In this document: piece by piece, positions 34,987 through 42,600 of the stretch
Position numbering within the stretch: the stretch's first letter is position 1
Layout: every line of letters starts with the position of its first letter
NCBI RefSeq assembly: GCF_001557535.2
Contig: NZ_CP014307.1
Span: 620,001 to 684,000, forward strand
Reading direction: 5' to 3'
DNA length: 64,000 nucleotides
Origin: Burkholderia sp. PAMC 26561
Lineage (GTDB): Bacteria; Pseudomonadota; Gammaproteobacteria; Burkholderiales; Burkholderiaceae
Notes under the pieces: generated by a model
Seen by the model: only the letters and a program-made list of their open reading frames with translations
Databases searched by the model: none
Told to the model about the DNA's origin: nothing
Made by a program: the position numbers and the translations under genes

Positions 34987-35190
34987 TCAGGCAGGCAGGA
35001 TATTCGACGCCTGCTTGCCCTTCGGCCCCTGGCCGATATCGAAGCTGACCTTCTGGTTCTCCAGCAGCGTCTTGAACCCTTCTGTCTTGATCTCGGAGAA
35101 ATGGGCGAACAATTCTTCGCTGCCATCGTCCGGCGTGATGAAACCAAAACCCTTTGCATCGCTAAACCACTTCACTCGTCCGGTCGGCAT
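34987..35190 (-). CDS. CspA-family cold-shock protein
   Basis: 67-aa single-domain nucleic-acid chaperone. The start at ATG 35190 (preceded by GGAGAC) gives [20 protein letters not shown] with the RNP1 motif KGFGFI and RNP2-like LFAHFS ([15 protein letters not shown]), which bind single-stranded RNA/DNA. The C-terminus [11 protein letters not shown] is typical. These genes are usually preceded by a long leader with temperature-sensitive structure; the 190-bp upstream interval could serve, though I cannot show it. Confidence 0.95.
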   Translation of the reverse strand: MPTGRVKWFSDAKGFGFITPDDGSEELFAHFSEIKTEGFKTLLENQKVSFDIGQGPKGKQASNILPA

Positions 35191-35382
35191 GGCCGTCTCC
35201 TGGCTGCAAAAAGTCGGAACGGTAGCACGCATCGACTGCGGGGTTTCGGTTTACTTGCGGCAAACGTTCAGCAAAAGTCGCAACAGGCGTCGACAAACAT
35301 TGGGGCGATGACGATTGCCTGATTGCTCGATGCAGGCAGCGACTCGACGCCTGCGCAGTGCCGGCTCGAGAAGCCCGCGGCC

Positions 35383-36069
35383 TCAAATCGGCCCGATCCC
35401 CTGCATCAGCAACGCAACGGCATGGGGCGCGATGTTGTCGCGTCTCGGCTTCCATCCGCGCTCTTCGGCCCATTTGTAATTTGCGGCGAGCGGCAACAAG
35501 GTGAGCCCGAACAACGAGACGAACAACAGGGACGGCTCAAGGTGCGGATTGAGCTTGCCCTCCTTCTGCCATTTTTCGATACGTTCAATCGATGCCTTCT
35601 GGTTTTCATCGCCGAAACGTTCTGCTATCCGCTGGCGCAGCAAGCCGCCTTCACTGATCACTTCGCGAATCCACAGGGTCGCGAACCACGGGTTTTGCTC
35701 GGCCACCGTCACCAGCCCTTCTACAAAAGCGCGCAGCGCCTCAGCCGGTTCCGCATCCGAGTTGGCAAACGCGGACCCAAGCTTGGTGCGCAAAGGGACG
35801 AACCGCTCGTCGATCAGCACGTCCAGCAACTGATCCCGCGTCTTGAAGTAGTAATGAACCATGGCCGGCGTGACTCCCGCCTCGCGCGCGATCGCGCCGA
35901 GTGTGGTTTCCATGATTCCCTGACGCGCGAACAGCAACAACGCGACATCGAGCAGAAGCGTCCGTGGCTCGCCGTTTTGCCCGCCCGACGGGCGCCCGCG
36001 CCGGCGCACGGGCTTTTCGGGGTCGGCTGAAACATTACTTCGGGAAGCTTCGGTTACATTTTTAGTCAT
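35383..36069 (-). CDS. TetR-family repressor
   Basis: 228-aa regulator. The N-terminal HTH is at about residues 38-85 (LLLFARQGIMETTLGAIARE, then AGVTPAMVHYYFKTRDQLLD), and the rest is a helical ligand domain (FVEGLVTVAEQNPWFATLWI). The N-terminal tail is unusually long and basic (RRRGRPSGG). It is divergent from an MFS efflux gene, and a palindrome lies between them, so it most likely represses that pump and is released by the pump's substrate. Confidence 0.88.
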   Translation of the reverse strand: MTKNVTEASRSNVSADPEKPVRRRGRPSGGQNGEPRTLLLDVALLLFARQGIMETTLGAIAREAGVTPAMVHYYFKTRDQLLDVLIDERFVPLRTKLGSAFANSDAEPAEALRAFVEGLVTVAEQNPWFATLWIREVISEGGLLRQRIAERFGDENQKASIERIEKWQKEGKLNPHLEPSLLFVSLFGLTLLPLAANYKWAEERGWKPRRDNIAPHAVALLMQGIGPI

Positions 36070-36104
36070 AGTCGCAATTGACCCGGGAAGAGACGTGACC
36101 TAAT

Positions 36105-36122
36105 ATTAACTTCAATGTTAAT
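36105..36122. promoter_or_regulatory. Candidate TetR operator
   Basis: Perfect inverted repeat ATTAAC (36105-36110) - TTCAAT - GTTAAT (36117-36122) between the divergent TetR and DHA2 genes, 35 bp from the repressor start. It covers the in-frame ATG at 36115, which argues that the pump starts at 36139. Confidence 0.75.
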
Positions 36123-36138
36123 TAATTGCAGGCACTCG

Positions 36139-37638
36139 ATGGAAACCTTCCAACCCACCGTTGCGCTTCCCGCAACAGAGCGGCCGCCCATCCGATTGTT
36201 GTTCACGGCGCTTCTGCTCGTCATGCTGCTCGGCGCGCTCGACCAGACAATTGTGTCGACAGCACTTCCGACCATCGTGGGCGAACTCGGGGGGCTTGAA
36301 AGCCTATCCTGGGTCGTGACGTCCTATTTGCTGACGTCCACTATCGTGGTGCCGCTGTACGGCAAGTTCGGCGATCTGTTCGGCCGCAAGGTCGTGATCC
36401 AGGCTGCCATCCTGATTTTTCTCGCGGGTTCGATCCTGTGCGGCGTCGCGCAGGACATGACGCAGTTGATCGTGCTGCGCGCGTTGCAGGGGCTGGGCGG
36501 CGGCGGCCTGATGGTCGTGACGATGGCCGCCATTGCCGACGTGATCCCGCCCGCGGAACGCGGCCGCTACCAGGGCCTGTTCGGCGGCGTGTTCGGCCTC
36601 GCTACCGTGCTTGGGCCCTTGCTGGGCGGGTTTATCGTCGAGCATCTGTCATGGCGCTGGATCTTCTACATCAACGTGCCGTTAGGCGTCGTGGCGCTGA
36701 TCGTGATCGGGCTGGTGTTCAAGCCCCATGTGGCACATGTGAAGCATAAAATCGATTACATGGGCGCAGCGTTTTTGGCTACGTCGCTCACTTGCATCAT
36801 CCTTTTCACCAGTCAGGGAGGCACATTGCTGCCCTGGAGTTCGCCGCAACTATGGTTCACGCTGGCGCTCGGGGTCATCGCGATGGGCGGTTTCATCTAC
36901 GAAGAACGTCTGGCAGATGAACCAATTATGCCGCTTGGTCTCTTCAAGGAGCGCACTTTTATATTGAGCGGGATGATCGGGTTCATTATTGGCTTTTCGC
37001 TGTTCGGCGCGACCACGTTCCTGCCGCTCTATCTGCAGGTGGCGAAGGGTTCGACGCCATCGCAAGCCGGTTTGCAGATCCTGCCCATGATGGCCGGCGT
37101 GCTTTCAACGTCCATCATCAGCGGCCGGATCATCAGCAAGATTGGCAAGTACCGCTGGTTCCCGATTTGCGGCACGGCGCTGGTGGCGGTTGCGATGTTC
37201 CTGTTGTCACGGCTCGAACTCGCCACGCCGCTGCACATCATGTACCTGTACATGTTGCTGCTTGGCCTTGGACTCGGGATGGTGATGCAGGTGCTCGTGC
37301 TGGCGGTGCAGAACGCGGTGCCGTTCAAGCATATCGGCGTGGCGACATCCGGCGCGACACTGTTCCGGTCGATAGGCGGTTCAGTCGGCGTCGCCACGTT
37401 CGGCGCGATTTTCTCGAACGGCTTGCAAAGCCGGCTCGCCAATGCCCTTCCGGCGAACACCGAACTGCCGCGTTCGATGGGGCCCGCGATGGTGCATCAG
37501 TTGCCTGCGGCCATGCGCGAGGTTTATCTCAACGCCTTCGCCGGCTCCATGCATGTGGTGTTTCTGGTGGCGAGCGCCGTTGTAGTGCTGGCGTTTGCAT
37601 TGTCCTGGTTCATGCAGGACCGGCCGTTGCGGAACTGA
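36139..37638 (+). CDS. DHA2-family multidrug efflux MFS transporter
   Basis: Fourteen-helix drug:H+ antiporter of the EmrB/QacA type. I place the start at ATG 36139 (METFQPTV) rather than at 36115, which lies in the operator. Signatures: LLGALDQTIVSTALPTIVGE (helix 1), GKFGDLFGRKVVIQAAILIF (loop 2-3), RALQGLGGGGLMVVTMAAIA and GGVFGLATVLGPLLGGFIVE (antiporter motif C). Product 499 aa. No membrane-fusion partner is adjacent, so it may act alone. Control by the divergent TetR gene is likely. Confidence 0.9.
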   Translation: METFQPTVALPATERPPIRLLFTALLLVMLLGALDQTIVSTALPTIVGELGGLESLSWVVTSYLLTSTIVVPLYGKFGDLFGRKVVIQAAILIFLAGSILCGVAQDMTQLIVLRALQGLGGGGLMVVTMAAIADVIPPAERGRYQGLFGGVFGLATVLGPLLGGFIVEHLSWRWIFYINVPLGVVALIVIGLVFKPHVAHVKHKIDYMGAAFLATSLTCIILFTSQGGTLLPWSSPQLWFTLALGVIAMGGFIYEERLADEPIMPLGLFKERTFILSGMIGFIIGFSLFGATTFLPLYLQVAKGSTPSQAGLQILPMMAGVLSTSIISGRIISKIGKYRWFPICGTALVAVAMFLLSRLELATPLHIMYLYMLLLGLGLGMVMQVLVLAVQNAVPFKHIGVATSGATLFRSIGGSVGVATFGAIFSNGLQSRLANALPANTELPRSMGPAMVHQLPAAMREVYLNAFAGSMHVVFLVASAVVVLAFALSWFMQDRPLRN

Positions 37639-37728
37639 TGAACTGCGAGGGTGCGTCGGCTTTGGATTCGATTCGTTTGGTATAAGCTGACGCACTTTAA
37701 ATCAGTCGCAATTCAGGATATCCGCACC

Positions 37729-37914
37729 ATGAAACTCAAGCACGTGATCATCGTCTCGACACTCGGCGCATTCGCCCTCATTTCAAGCCGCGCATTCGCC
37801 GAAACCTATCACTTCGGCGAAGGACAATCGTCCGTATCGGGCGGAAGCACGAAACATCACTCGTCTGCGCCCAAGCATCGCAAGCACAGCAAGACGCGGA
37901 ATAACGCGTCGTGA
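37729..37914 (+). CDS. Small exported histidine/lysine/serine-rich protein
   Basis: 61-aa protein. A Sec signal peptide (MKLKHVIIVSTLGAFALISS, then RAFA) precedes a short mature part rich in Ser, Gly, His and Lys (SSVSGGSTKHHSSAPKHRKH). No domain recognised; His-rich tails can bind metals but this is inference. It is a single gene downstream of the DHA2 pump by 90 bp, on the same strand. Confidence 0.6.
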   Translation: MKLKHVIIVSTLGAFALISSRAFAETYHFGEGQSSVSGGSTKHHSSAPKHRKHSKTRNNAS

Positions 37915-38217
37915 TCTTCGCATCGTGAGGTCACGTCGTTGATGCAATCCCCGCAGGAAAGACCTGTCAGCGAAGACCGGTTCTGTATGGATGCCGCTGG
38001 CGCTCAGTTGTGGCGCATCGCGCCACCAACGCGCCCCAGACACGGGCGCACATGCGCATTGCCGCACCACTTCTGAAGTGTCCACACTCGAGCACATGCG
38101 GACCGACTTTGTCCGTTATGAACCGCGCTGACAAATAAAGACATGAGATAAGTGCATTCGAGACATTGCACGTCTCGCAAAAGCCGCTTGTCCAAAACAG
38201 GCCTGATACTCGCTCTT
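37915..38217. other. Intergenic region upstream of the nitrile hydratase locus
   Basis: About 300 bp with no gene. I searched by eye for a cobalamin-riboswitch-like conserved core upstream of the locus and found none. The operon promoter should lie here. Confidence 0.4.
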
Positions 38218-38246
38218 TACGAGGCTGACTTCACTCAGCCCTCGTA
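38218..38246 (+). promoter_or_regulatory. Hairpin just upstream of the CobW-type gene
   Basis: TACGAGGCTGA (38218-38228) can pair with TCAGCCCTCGTA (38235-38246; one bulged C) with loop CTTCAC, ending 10 nt before ATG 38257. The only Shine-Dalgarno-like bases (TAGG, from 38245) touch its 3' arm, so it could limit translation; it might instead be an attenuator. Confidence 0.45.
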
Positions 38247-38256
38247 GGTATCAGCC

Positions 38257-39243
38257 ATGCACCAGCGCCAGGCGCAACGCAAAATCCCCGTCACCGTGAT
38301 TTCCGGTTTTCTCGGCGCGGGCAAGACCACGCTCGTCAATCACCTCATGCAACAACACACGGGCGGCCGCATTGGCGTGGTCGTGAACGAGTTCGGTGAA
38401 GTCGGTATAGACGGTCAATTGATCGTCGCCGAAGAAGAGGCGCTGATAGAAATAAATAACGGCTGCGTGTGTTGCACCGTGCGCGCCGACCTCGTAGCGA
38501 GCGTGAAAGAACTCCTTGCACGATCGCATGCGGGGATCGAAAGACTGATCGTGGAAACGTCCGGGCTTGCCGACCCCGCGCCGGTGCTTCAGACCTTCCT
38601 TGCGGACCCCGACTTGCGGGAAGCAGTGGAACTCGAGTCAGTCGTGACCGTGGTCGATGGGCACCACTTCGGCCAGCAACTCAACGATGAAATCGTCCGC
38701 GAGCAAGTCGCATTCGCCGATGTGATCGTGATCAACAAGATCGATCTCATCGATCAACTCGCGTTGCAGCAACTCGAACTTCAGATTCGCTCACTCAATC
38801 CGACTGCATCCATTACTACCGCAAGTCATTCACGCGTTGCCGCTGATTCGCTGCTCGGCGTGCGGCGCTTCTCGTTGCCTGCGCTGCTCGAACTGGAACC
38901 CGATCTACTCGATGAAAACGCGCACGACCACGAGCACGATGTGTCGATTCAATCATGCGCGTTGATCGAGACCGGCGCGCTCGATCCGGACCGGTTCAAT
39001 CGATGGATCAATCAGCTTGTACAGGAACGCGGGCAGCAACTCATGCGCATGAAGGGCGTGTTGCACTTTGCGTCGGAGCCGCGCCAGTTTCACTTTCATA
39101 GCGTTCATATGCTTCTGGAAGCGCGCCCCGGCCGCGTATGGCGTGCGGATGAAACGCGTGAAAACAAGTTTGTTTTCATTGGCCGCGATCTGGATATGCC
39201 ACGTCTTCGGAAAGCGTTCGCAGATTGTCTTTGCCCGTCGTGA
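38257..39243 (+). CDS. CobW/P47K-type GTPase, nitrile hydratase metallochaperone
   Basis: G3E-family GTPase that hands metal to enzymes. Walker A is GFLGAGKTT (residues 17-25); the metal-binding GCVCC is at 69-73; the guanine motif is NKID in ADVIVINKIDLID; the C-terminal CobW_C domain starts near 230 with the His-rich DENAHDHEHDV before it. In other bacteria, P47K proteins are needed for active nitrile hydratase. It is the first gene of the locus and 24 bp precede the next gene, consistent with an operon. Cobalt delivery is inferred from the downstream Co-type enzyme and CbtAB genes. Confidence 0.9.
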   Translation: MHQRQAQRKIPVTVISGFLGAGKTTLVNHLMQQHTGGRIGVVVNEFGEVGIDGQLIVAEEEALIEINNGCVCCTVRADLVASVKELLARSHAGIERLIVETSGLADPAPVLQTFLADPDLREAVELESVVTVVDGHHFGQQLNDEIVREQVAFADVIVINKIDLIDQLALQQLELQIRSLNPTASITTASHSRVAADSLLGVRRFSLPALLELEPDLLDENAHDHEHDVSIQSCALIETGALDPDRFNRWINQLVQERGQQLMRMKGVLHFASEPRQFHFHSVHMLLEARPGRVWRADETRENKFVFIGRDLDMPRLRKAFADCLCPS

Positions 39244-39267
39244 ATTTCTAACCTCAAGGAGCCTGCA

Positions 39268-39771
39268 ATGAAAAAGTCTGAAGCGTTCACGCTTAGCATC
39301 GGTGTCCTGGCTGTTGTCGACACTTATGTCACCGCCACCGTCTTTCCAGTCCCGGTATGGGTAACGTTTATCGCGTGGGCGTCGTTTTTCGTGGTCGGCG
39401 GCGGGCCAGCCGGGTTCGTTCAGAGCGTTGCATCGAACCTGGTCGGGCTTGTCATTGCATCGCTCTCGCTGCTCGCGATCGCAAGCTCGGCACAGACGCC
39501 CATCATCGCCGCTATATGCGTAGGCGTAGGCAGCGCGGCAATGGTGCAGGCATCGAAGCTCAAGTTGCTCAACGTTCTACCTGCGGTGGTGTGGGGCTTT
39601 GCATCGACGGTCGGCACCACGGTGGCAACGGGCAAGGCCATCACGACTGCGGGCATTCACAATCCTGCGCTCGTCGCCGCGGCCGCGCTGATTACCGGTG
39701 CGCTGTTCGGCATCGTCTCGGAAGTGCTCGGCGATGCCCTTACGCGCAAGCCCGAACCGCAGCTCAACTGA
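39268..39771 (+). CDS. DUF1097 membrane protein within the nitrile hydratase operon
   Basis: Inner-membrane protein of the DUF1097 family (related to E. coli YcdZ), about five helices: FTLSIGVLAVVDTYVTATVF, then WVTFIAWASFFVVGGGPAGF, GLVIASLSLLAIAS, PIIAAICVGVGSAAMV, and AALITGALFGIVSEVLGDAL. Function unknown. Its place between the metallochaperone and the NHase beta gene, same strand and tight spacing, suggests a role in transport for this pathway, for example of nitrile, amide or metal. This is inference from position. Confidence 0.8.
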   Translation: MKKSEAFTLSIGVLAVVDTYVTATVFPVPVWVTFIAWASFFVVGGGPAGFVQSVASNLVGLVIASLSLLAIASSAQTPIIAAICVGVGSAAMVQASKLKLLNVLPAVVWGFASTVGTTVATGKAITTAGIHNPALVAAAALITGALFGIVSEVLGDALTRKPEPQLN

Positions 39772-39794
39772 TTTCACGGAAAGGAGAGTAGAGA

Positions 39795-40538
39795 ATGAAA
39801 CTCCAGCACAACCTCGGCGGACTCGAGAATCTCGGCCCGGTGAACGTGGAAACGAATGTGTTCGTGCAGCCATGGGAGAAACGCATCTTCGGCATCCACA
39901 CCGTGATGATGGCCGAGAGCACGCACCTCGCTGACGCGCTGCCACGCTATCCCGTCGCCGAGTTGCCCACTACATTCAAGAACACGTGGACATGGGCGTC
40001 CCTGCGTACCGGCGCCGAAGGGATGCAGCCGTTCGAGTACTTCAAATATCGTTACTACGAGAAGTGGCTGATGGGCATTTCGCAGTTTTTCATCGATGAA
40101 GGTTATGTATCGGCTGACGAGCTCGACGAAAAGACTCGCCATTTCCGTGCTAATCCGCAAGCTGCACTTCCGGATCAACCCAACCCAGCGATCGCCACGC
40201 AAATCAACGCGTATCTGGTGAAAGGCGACTCGGGCTTCCACGAGTTCAAGGAGGCGCCGCGTTTCGCAACAGGCGCGCGCGTGCGCGTGGCCGACCCCGA
40301 CGCGGTGGATCACACGCGGCTGCCGGGGTATTTGCGCAACAAGGAAGGAACGGTGGATCTCGTTTATCCCGGCGCATTTTCCTACTTCGTGTCGACGGGA
40401 CCAGACGGAATCGGTCACGCGATGCCGGTGTATCGCGTGGCGTTCGATGCGGCGGATATTTGGGGCAAGGAGAAAAGCGAGCCCAACACGACCATCTACG
40501 CCGATCTGTTCGACGCCTATCTGCTTGCCTCCGACTGA
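39795..40538 (+). CDS. nthB: Nitrile hydratase beta subunit
   Basis: Beta subunit of nitrile hydratase, which hydrates nitriles to amides as an (alpha-beta)2 enzyme in the cytoplasm. Conserved segments: MKLQHNLGGLENLGPVNVET, FVQPWEKRIFGIHTVMMAES, FEYFKYRYYEKWLMGISQFF and C-terminal SH3-like part ATGARVRVADPDAVDHTRLP, RNKEGTVDLVYPGAFSYFV and GHAMPVYRVAFDAADIW. 247 aa. Beta precedes alpha, the order usual for cobalt-type enzymes; start ATG 39795 has GGAGAG upstream. 30 bp before the alpha gene. Confidence 0.95.
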   Translation: MKLQHNLGGLENLGPVNVETNVFVQPWEKRIFGIHTVMMAESTHLADALPRYPVAELPTTFKNTWTWASLRTGAEGMQPFEYFKYRYYEKWLMGISQFFIDEGYVSADELDEKTRHFRANPQAALPDQPNPAIATQINAYLVKGDSGFHEFKEAPRFATGARVRVADPDAVDHTRLPGYLRNKEGTVDLVYPGAFSYFVSTGPDGIGHAMPVYRVAFDAADIWGKEKSEPNTTIYADLFDAYLLASD

Positions 40539-40568
40539 CATCTTCACCATGAGCCAGGAACCGACAAC

Positions 40569-41210
40569 ATGAGCGAACTATTCAAATACGACGATGAACG
40601 CGAAGCCGCGAGTGCAGCAAGGGTTCGCGCGCTGGAGGCGCTGCTGATCGAGAAAGGTGTGCTCGGCAGCGATTCCGTCGACACCGTGCTCGGCCATTTC
40701 GAAACGATTGCGGGACCGTTCAACGGCGCACGCATCGTGGCGCGCGCCTGGGTGGACCCGGCATTCAAGCAACTCCTGATAGACGACACACCCAAAGCCA
40801 TTGCGTCCATGCAACTCCCGCAAGGCATGGATGGCGCCGAAGGCGAGCACATGGCGGCGGTCGCAAACGGCAACGGCGTGCACAACCTGATCATCTGCAC
40901 GCTGTGCTCGTGTTATCCATGGCCCGTCCTCGGCTTGCCACCGTATTGGTACAAGGACCCTGTGTTCCGTGCACGCGGCGTGCGCGAACCACGTGCGGTG
41001 CTGCGCGAATTCGGCGTTCCTGTCGCGCCGGAAACGGAGGTCAAGGTCTGGGACAGCAGCGCGCAGATCCGATGGTTCGTCATACCCGAACGACCCGCCG
41101 GAACGGAAGGCATGAGCGAAGATGAACTGGCTGCCCTCATCACGCCGGAAGCGATGATGGGCGTGGCGCTCGTGCCTTCGCCATTATCCGCAGCATCGGT
41201 TGCGGCCTGA
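40569..41210 (+). CDS. nthA: Nitrile hydratase alpha subunit, cobalt type
   Basis: Catalytic subunit binding the metal through the CTLCSC motif (Cys110, Cys113, Ser114, Cys115), followed by YPWPVLGLPPYWYK. In family knowledge Thr at position 2 of this motif marks cobalt enzymes (iron enzymes have CSLCSC), so this is the Co type; two of the cysteines are normally post-translationally oxidised. 213 aa. No catalytic residue is missing. It lies 2 bp before the accessory gene, and cobalt import and delivery genes surround it. Confidence 0.95.
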   Translation: MSELFKYDDEREAASAARVRALEALLIEKGVLGSDSVDTVLGHFETIAGPFNGARIVARAWVDPAFKQLLIDDTPKAIASMQLPQGMDGAEGEHMAAVANGNGVHNLIICTLCSCYPWPVLGLPPYWYKDPVFRARGVREPRAVLREFGVPVAPETEVKVWDSSAQIRWFVIPERPAGTEGMSEDELAALITPEAMMGVALVPSPLSAASVAA

Positions 41211-41212
41211 TC

Positions 41213-41557
41213 ATGTTCACGCGCTTCGAGGAATACGCCGCGTCGAGCATGCTCGGCCAACCTGATTCGCCGCCACGCCTGCAAGGCAAGTTTCTCTTCG
41301 ACAAACCCTGGGAACGCGAAGTTTTCGGCCTTGCGCTGTCGTTATCGAAGGCCGGTTATTTCGAATGGGAAGCCTTCCGGCAGAACCTGATCGAATCCAT
41401 TGCGCAATGGGAGGACGGCTATTGCGAGGGGCAACCGCGCTGGGACTATTACGAACGCTTTTTTGTCGCACTGAAAAAAACGCTCATAGAGACAGGCGTG
41501 CTGTCGGCTTCCGAAATGGCGCAGATCGATGCGGTATTCGCAGATGCCGGCGCCTGA
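41213..41557 (+). CDS. Nitrile hydratase accessory (activator) protein
   Basis: 114-aa protein of the NHase accessory family, resembling the N-terminal half of the beta subunit: FDKPWEREVFGLALSLSKAG, then EWEAFRQNLIESIAQWE and WDYYERFFVALKKTLIETGV. In the known cobalt systems (NhlE-type) this small protein forms a complex with alpha and swaps in the metal-loaded subunit. It follows nthA by 2 bp. The start ATG 41213 overlaps no other gene. Its product should be soluble. Confidence 0.9.
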   Translation: MFTRFEEYAASSMLGQPDSPPRLQGKFLFDKPWEREVFGLALSLSKAGYFEWEAFRQNLIESIAQWEDGYCEGQPRWDYYERFFVALKKTLIETGVLSASEMAQIDAVFADAGA

Positions 41558-41602
41558 GCGATCACTTATTCACATCCGGGCTCACGCCCTCTGGAGATTC
41601 AC

Positions 41603-41815
41603 ATGATGAACGAAGCTGTACTCGATCCGATTGCACTCCCCTCGCCGCTACCCGTTCGCGAACTGATGCCGTGGGCCATTTTTGGCGGCCTGATCATGCT
41701 TCTTGCCATCTACTTTGTCGGCGCGGAAGAAGGCGCTACATCGTTGGTTCCGGGAATGTACGTGCATGAATTTGTCCACGACGGCCGGCATTTGCTCGGC
41801 TTTCCCTGCCACTGA
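41603..41815 (+). CDS. cbtB: CbtB cobalt transporter subunit
   Basis: 70-aa single-helix protein of the CbtB family. A membrane helix (PWAIFGGLIMLLAIYFVGAE) is followed by the hallmark His-containing tail MYVHEFVHDGRHLLGFPCH, thought to bind the metal. It is followed by cbtA 13 bp later. In most bacteria these genes are controlled by a B12 riboswitch and feed cobalamin synthesis; here the setting shows cobalt for nitrile hydratase. Confidence 0.9.
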   Translation: MMNEAVLDPIALPSPLPVRELMPWAIFGGLIMLLAIYFVGAEEGATSLVPGMYVHEFVHDGRHLLGFPCH

Positions 41816-41828
41816 CAAGGAGCGTCCC

Positions 41829-42578
41829 ATGGTCGGTAAATTATTGGTGCGCGGCATGCTTGCGGGAATCGCCGCCGGCTTGCTGACTTTCAGTTTTGCA
41901 AAGATCGCAGGCGAGCCGCAAGTCGATCAGGCGATATCGTTCGAGCAAAAAGCGGATGAAGCCAAAGGCGAAGCGCCCGAGCCCGAACTCGTCAGCCGTC
42001 ACACGCAGGCGGGCATCGGATTGCTCACGGGAGTGCTTGCGTATGGCGCGGCGATAGGCGGATTATTCGCACTAAGCTTTGCCGCGATGATCGGCCGGGT
42101 CGGCAAGCTTGGCGCGAAACCATTGTCCGCACTGATCGCGCTCGGCGGCTTCGTTGTCCTGGTCGTTGTGCCCGGGATCAAGTATCCGGCTAATCCACCA
42201 TCGGTCGGGGACCCGGAGACGATCGGCTTCAGGACCGGTCTCTACTTCCTGATGATTGCCATTTCCCTGGCAGCGATGGTGTTTTCGCTTGGCGTTCGAC
42301 GCGCTGCGCTAAGTCGGCTTGGCGCCTGGAACGCGTCTATTATTGGCGGTGCACTATTTGTCGTGGTCATCGCCGCCGTGCAGATTGCGATGCCCGCAAT
42401 CAATGAAGTGCCAAGCGCTTTCCCCGCGGTGCTGCTCTGGAAATTTCGCCTGGCGGCCTTCGGAATGCAGGTGATCATGTGGACTGCGCTGGGGCTTTTA
42501 TTCGGAGCCCTCGCAGAGCGAAGCCTGTACAGCGTGTCATCGCGGCAAGCCATGCCGCGGGCTTACTCAAACGGTTAG
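41829..42578 (+). CDS. cbtA: CbtA cobalt transporter subunit
   Basis: 249-aa membrane protein with about six helices (LLVRGMLAGIAAGLLTFSFA at the N-terminus; AGIGLLTGVLAYGAAIGGLF in the middle; FRLAAFGMQVIMWTALGLLF near the end). Start ATG 41829; the frame is open upstream through cbtB but that region is another gene. The acidic periplasmic or cytoplasmic loop DEAKGEAPEPELVSRHTQ is typical. Predicted to import Co2+ together with CbtB. It is 22 bp before the GlxA-type regulator. Confidence 0.9.
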   Translation: MVGKLLVRGMLAGIAAGLLTFSFAKIAGEPQVDQAISFEQKADEAKGEAPEPELVSRHTQAGIGLLTGVLAYGAAIGGLFALSFAAMIGRVGKLGAKPLSALIALGGFVVLVVVPGIKYPANPPSVGDPETIGFRTGLYFLMIAISLAAMVFSLGVRRAALSRLGAWNASIIGGALFVVVIAAVQIAMPAINEVPSAFPAVLLWKFRLAAFGMQVIMWTALGLLFGALAERSLYSVSSRQAMPRAYSNG

Positions 42579-42600
42579 TCGTCGAATCCTGGAACTGCGT

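Noticed and set aside
37915..38256. B12 riboswitch in front of the cobalt locus
   Set aside because: I saw no conserved cobalamin-riboswitch core; only a short hairpin is present.
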